A stretch of 64,000 bases of DNA from Brenneria bubanii (GTDB lineage Bacteria; Pseudomonadota; Gammaproteobacteria; Enterobacterales; Enterobacteriaceae). The stretch covers positions 124,001-188,000 of the forward strand of contig NZ_JAKMAJ010000006.1 in NCBI RefSeq assembly GCF_022378355.1. The letters run 5' to 3'. The notes below the pieces were generated by a model, which was not told where the DNA came from, did no database searches, and saw only the letters and a program-made list of their open reading frames with translations. Each line of letters starts with the position of its first letter. The first letter of the stretch is position 1. Shown here piece by piece: positions 61,973-64,000 of this stretch. The position numbers and the translations under genes were made by a program.

Positions 61973-62482
61973 CTAAAACGCCCTGCCGTGCTCTAATGCC
62001 TGATATAACGTCTGATAAGCGGCAATCAGCGACGCCAGCGTCGCGCGGTTCAATCCGCTGGGGTTCGGCAGAACCCAAACCTGCGTCTTGCCGATAGTTA
62101 ACGCCTGACGCCCCCACTCGACCTTTCTAATGCCGAAAGCCTGACTGAACGCTTGTTTCCCCAATACGGCGAGAGCCTGAGGCTGGTAATGTTTTATCTT
62201 TTCAATCACCGCATCGCCGCCCTGCAATAGCTCATTCTTTTTCAGTTCAGCCGCTTCTACCGTCGGTCGATCCACCAGCATGGTGATGCCGCATCCGGTA
62301 TCGAGCAGATGCCGCTCCTCTTCGGGCTTGAGTAAACGCGCGGTGAATCCGGCCTGGTGAATCACTTTCCAGAATCGGTTGTTAGGATTGGCAAAATGAT
62401 AGCCATGATGGGCGGTAGACAATCCTGGATTGATGCCACAGAATACGACCTGAAGGTCGGCGGCAAGAATATCCGTGAACAT
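61973..62482 (-). CDS. mug: G/U(T) mismatch-specific DNA glycosylase
   Basis: A 169-residue uracil-DNA-glycosylase-fold enzyme removing U and ethenocytosine opposite G. The catalytic Asn18 is in [11 protein letters not shown], and [10 protein letters not shown] is the mismatch-reading loop. It is convergent to rpoD, as in E. coli. Confidence 0.96.
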   Translation of the reverse strand: MFTDILAADLQVVFCGINPGLSTAHHGYHFANPNNRFWKVIHQAGFTARLLKPEEERHLLDTGCGITMLVDRPTVEAAELKKNELLQGGDAVIEKIKHYQPQALAVLGKQAFSQAFGIRKVEWGRQALTIGKTQVWVLPNPSGLNRATLASLIAAYQTLYQALEHGRAF

Positions 62483-62583
62483 AACATCCCCTTTACGACG
62501 TACTTTCCGCCGTTATCGCAAAATCTGACAATAATTACAACAAGCTACCCTGCATAGAAAACAGCCATCCGACCGAACAACTA

Positions 62584-62613
62584 TAGACCTTTCCCTGCAC
62601 ATTACCGTATAAT
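62584..62613 (+). promoter_or_regulatory. tRNA-Ile2 promoter
   Basis: TAGACC (62584-62589), an 18-base spacer, and a perfect TATAAT (62608-62613), 12 bases before the tRNA. Confidence 0.6.
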
Positions 62614-62625
62614 CGTCGCCCGTCC

Positions 62626-62701
62626 GGCCCCTTAGCTCAGTGGTTAGAGCAGTCGACTCATAATCGATTGGTCGTTGGTTCAAACCCAACAGGGGCCACC
62701 A
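62626..62701 (+). tRNA. ileX: tRNA-Ile (CAU, lysidine-modified)
   Basis: A 76-base tRNA: GGCCCCTTAGCTCAGTGG start, anticodon arm CGACTCATAATCG (CAU), T arm GTTGGTTCAAACCCAAC, and an encoded CCA. The CAU anticodon with a non-methionine body and location beside mug/rpoD identify it as the minor isoleucine tRNA read as AUA after TilS modification. Confidence 0.93.
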
Positions 62702-62708
62702 AATTTGC

Positions 62709-62743
62709 AAGGAGTTACGTTAACAGCGTGACTCCTTTTTTTT
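62709..62743 (+). terminator. Terminator of the tRNA-Ile gene
   Basis: AAGGAGT-TACG pairs with CGTGACTCCTT and is followed by eight T. Confidence 0.85.
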
Positions 62744-62981
62744 GCCCAGGGGTTAAGCCGAGATATGCCATCGTCCCGCCGATGGCAATCTGGACGGCAA
62801 GAACAAAATCAATGGTCAGAATCCGCCTCTCTCCGTGCGCCGCAACGTCATCAATTCACAGCGCGCGCGAATGTTCATGCTCCCGTCATTTAACTGACAT
62901 TAACAGTTACTAGCCTTACCCTCATCAAAATGAACGCGCGTGCAAAAATACCCATTGAACGAACGCAGAGAGGATAATCCG

Positions 62982-64000
62982 ATGTTCCAACGCACCATCA
63001 TAGCGGCCGCGCTGGTCGCGACCTCGTTTGGAGCCATAGCTGATGAGCTGGTTATCGCAAGCCGTGACAGCAACTACGGTGACGCGATGCAATACGTGGT
63101 CAATGAATATCAAAAAGCGCATCCGGAAACCAAAACCACGTTGGTGAAGCGACCAAACAAAGGCCTTTACGAGAGTATCGTGCTGTCAATGCGCGAAAAG
63201 ACCGGCAATTATGACGTCATTCTGATGGATGATACCTGGGCGCCAGAGTTTTTCGCCAATCAATGGCTGACGCCGCTACCTAAAGACGTTGAAGATAAAG
63301 ACTTTATTCCAGCGCCATTCGATATTGGCCGTTACCCGACGGCAAAAGACTCGGCTTATGCCATGCCTATGGTCGGCAACGTCGCCATGTTCGCCTGGAA
63401 TAAGGCCATATTTGATAAAAACCACCTGACGCGGCCTAAAACCTGGACCGAGGTGCTCAACGCGGCAAAAAAAATCAGCCAAACCTCGGACGCCAAAGGC
63501 GTGGTGTTCCGCGGCATTAAAGGCAACCCGATAGTCACCGGCTTCCTGCCGATTCTGTGGGGTTATGGCGGCGATGTCGTCGATCAACACGGCAAAGCGA
63601 CACTGGATACGCCACAGGCCAGGCAGGCGCTGGAAACGTTCCTGGCGATGAAGCAATACGCTCCGCGTGGGGTGGACGTGTATAACGCAGATGAAGTGCG
63701 CGATGCGCTGCAAAAAGGCACCGCCGCGATGGGAATTGAAGTATGGCCGGCCTGGGTACCTAATCTGGATAACCCGGAAATGTCCAACGTTGTCGGCGCA
63801 ATGGAGATCATGGCGCCGCCGGCGGAAGTGGGTCAGCCTGCGCCGATGCTGGGCATCTGGCAACTGGCGATCCCCGCTGATGCTAAAAACAAAACTGAAG
63901 CTACGGCGTTTTTGAAATTCGCCACCGGCGCCGACATGCAGAAAAAACTGGCGCTGAGCTTCGGCATACCGCCAACGCGTCAAAGCATCTATTTCGACCG
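62982..64000 (+). CDS. Extracellular solute-binding protein of a sugar-type ABC importer (partial)
   Basis: The frame opens with MFQRTIIAAALVATSFGAIA, a signal peptide likely cut before DELVIASRD, and runs off the window after 339 codons without a stop. It is a family-1 binding protein (YDVILMDDTWAPEFFANQWLTPL, GFLPILWGYGGDVVD, LKFATGADMQKKLALSFGIPPTR), the class that binds oligosaccharides or related solutes for MalFGK-like importers. AGAGGA lies 11 bases upstream. Permease and ATPase genes would be expected just beyond the edge. Substrate unknown. Confidence 0.88.
   Translation, partial: MFQRTIIAAALVATSFGAIADELVIASRDSNYGDAMQYVVNEYQKAHPETKTTLVKRPNKGLYESIVLSMREKTGNYDVILMDDTWAPEFFANQWLTPLPKDVEDKDFIPAPFDIGRYPTAKDSAYAMPMVGNVAMFAWNKAIFDKNHLTRPKTWTEVLNAAKKISQTSDAKGVVFRGIKGNPIVTGFLPILWGYGGDVVDQHGKATLDTPQARQALETFLAMKQYAPRGVDVYNADEVRDALQKGTAAMGIEVWPAWVPNLDNPEMSNVVGAMEIMAPPAEVGQPAPMLGIWQLAIPADAKNKTEATAFLKFATGADMQKKLALSFGIPPTRQSIYFD

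Noticed and set aside
62626-62743. tRNA-Ile 3' end as a phage/island attachment site
   Set aside because: No integrase gene and no repeat of the tRNA end were seen in the downstream sequence available.

Overview
The window is chromosomal DNA of a member of the Enterobacterales. Protein-level similarity, the gene order around ubiquinone, ribosome and sigma-factor genes, and the mix of accessory loci suggest a plant-associated soft-rot relative (Pectobacteriaceae, Brenneria/Pectobacterium/Dickeya-like). The genus is an inference from recall; no search was run. The backbone is moderately GC-rich. One block (about 20.1-25.7 kb) is clearly AT-rich and looks acquired.

Layout. 0-1.6 kb: the decayed 3' end of an Rhs polymorphic-toxin gene, with its toxin tip and a CPCC-type immunity gene, then a SymE-like remnant. 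1.6-5.9 kb: a TonB-dependent siderophore receptor with a signalling domain and a YddA/SbmA-type ABC protein. 6.0-9.8 kb: deoA-deoB-deoD on the minus strand behind CRP sites, with no deoC. 9.8-10.0 kb: a candidate small RNA. 10.0-11.4 kb: a metal-efflux pair (dmeR/dmeF) with recognisable operators. 11.6-15.3 kb: yhbQ, yhbS and the oxygen-independent ubiquinone genes ubiT / ubiUV, with a 73-bp tandem repeat between the divergent units. 15.3-18.6 kb: an HlyD/ABC-2 permease operon without an ATPase gene, followed by yhbW. 20.1-25.7 kb: the AT-rich sugar island: LacI regulator, mannose-family PTS EIIB-C-D-A and a GH13 alpha-glucosidase. 25.8-27.5 kb: cptA.

27.8-46.9 kb is the classical translation and RNA-metabolism block, nearly all on the minus strand: ftsH/rlmE, folP, glmM, secG, leuU and metY tRNAs, rimP-nusA-infB-rbfA-truB-rpsO-pnp, nlpI, the tiny yrbN, and deaD. 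yhbY and greA flank its right end. 47.1-54.6 kb holds dacB, obgE, yhbE, rpmA/rplU, ispB, and an unusual trio of Mu-type DNA-binding genes (two Mu-HTH paralogues and a Ner-like sfsB). 54.6-57.6 kb holds mdh, argR and tsaD. 57.8-61.9 kb is the macromolecular synthesis operon rpsU-dnaG-rpoD. Then come mug, tRNA-Ile(CAU) and the start of a sugar-type ABC binding protein cut by the window edge.

The core genes work together in translation initiation and ribosome maturation (rimP, infB, rbfA, truB, rpsO, obgE, rlmE, yhbY), RNA turnover (pnp, deaD, nlpI), transcription elongation (nusA, greA) and cell-envelope supply (glmM, ispB, dacB, ftsH). The accessory parts that repay attention are the PTS/GH13 island, the Mu-HTH/Ner cluster with a shared 19-bp upstream element, the 73-bp two-hairpin repeat family (also inserted in the Rhs remnant), the candidate CRP-driven small RNA, and the small membrane ORF inside the dmeR-dmeF operator region. 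No rRNA genes, CRISPR arrays or complete insertion sequences were seen.
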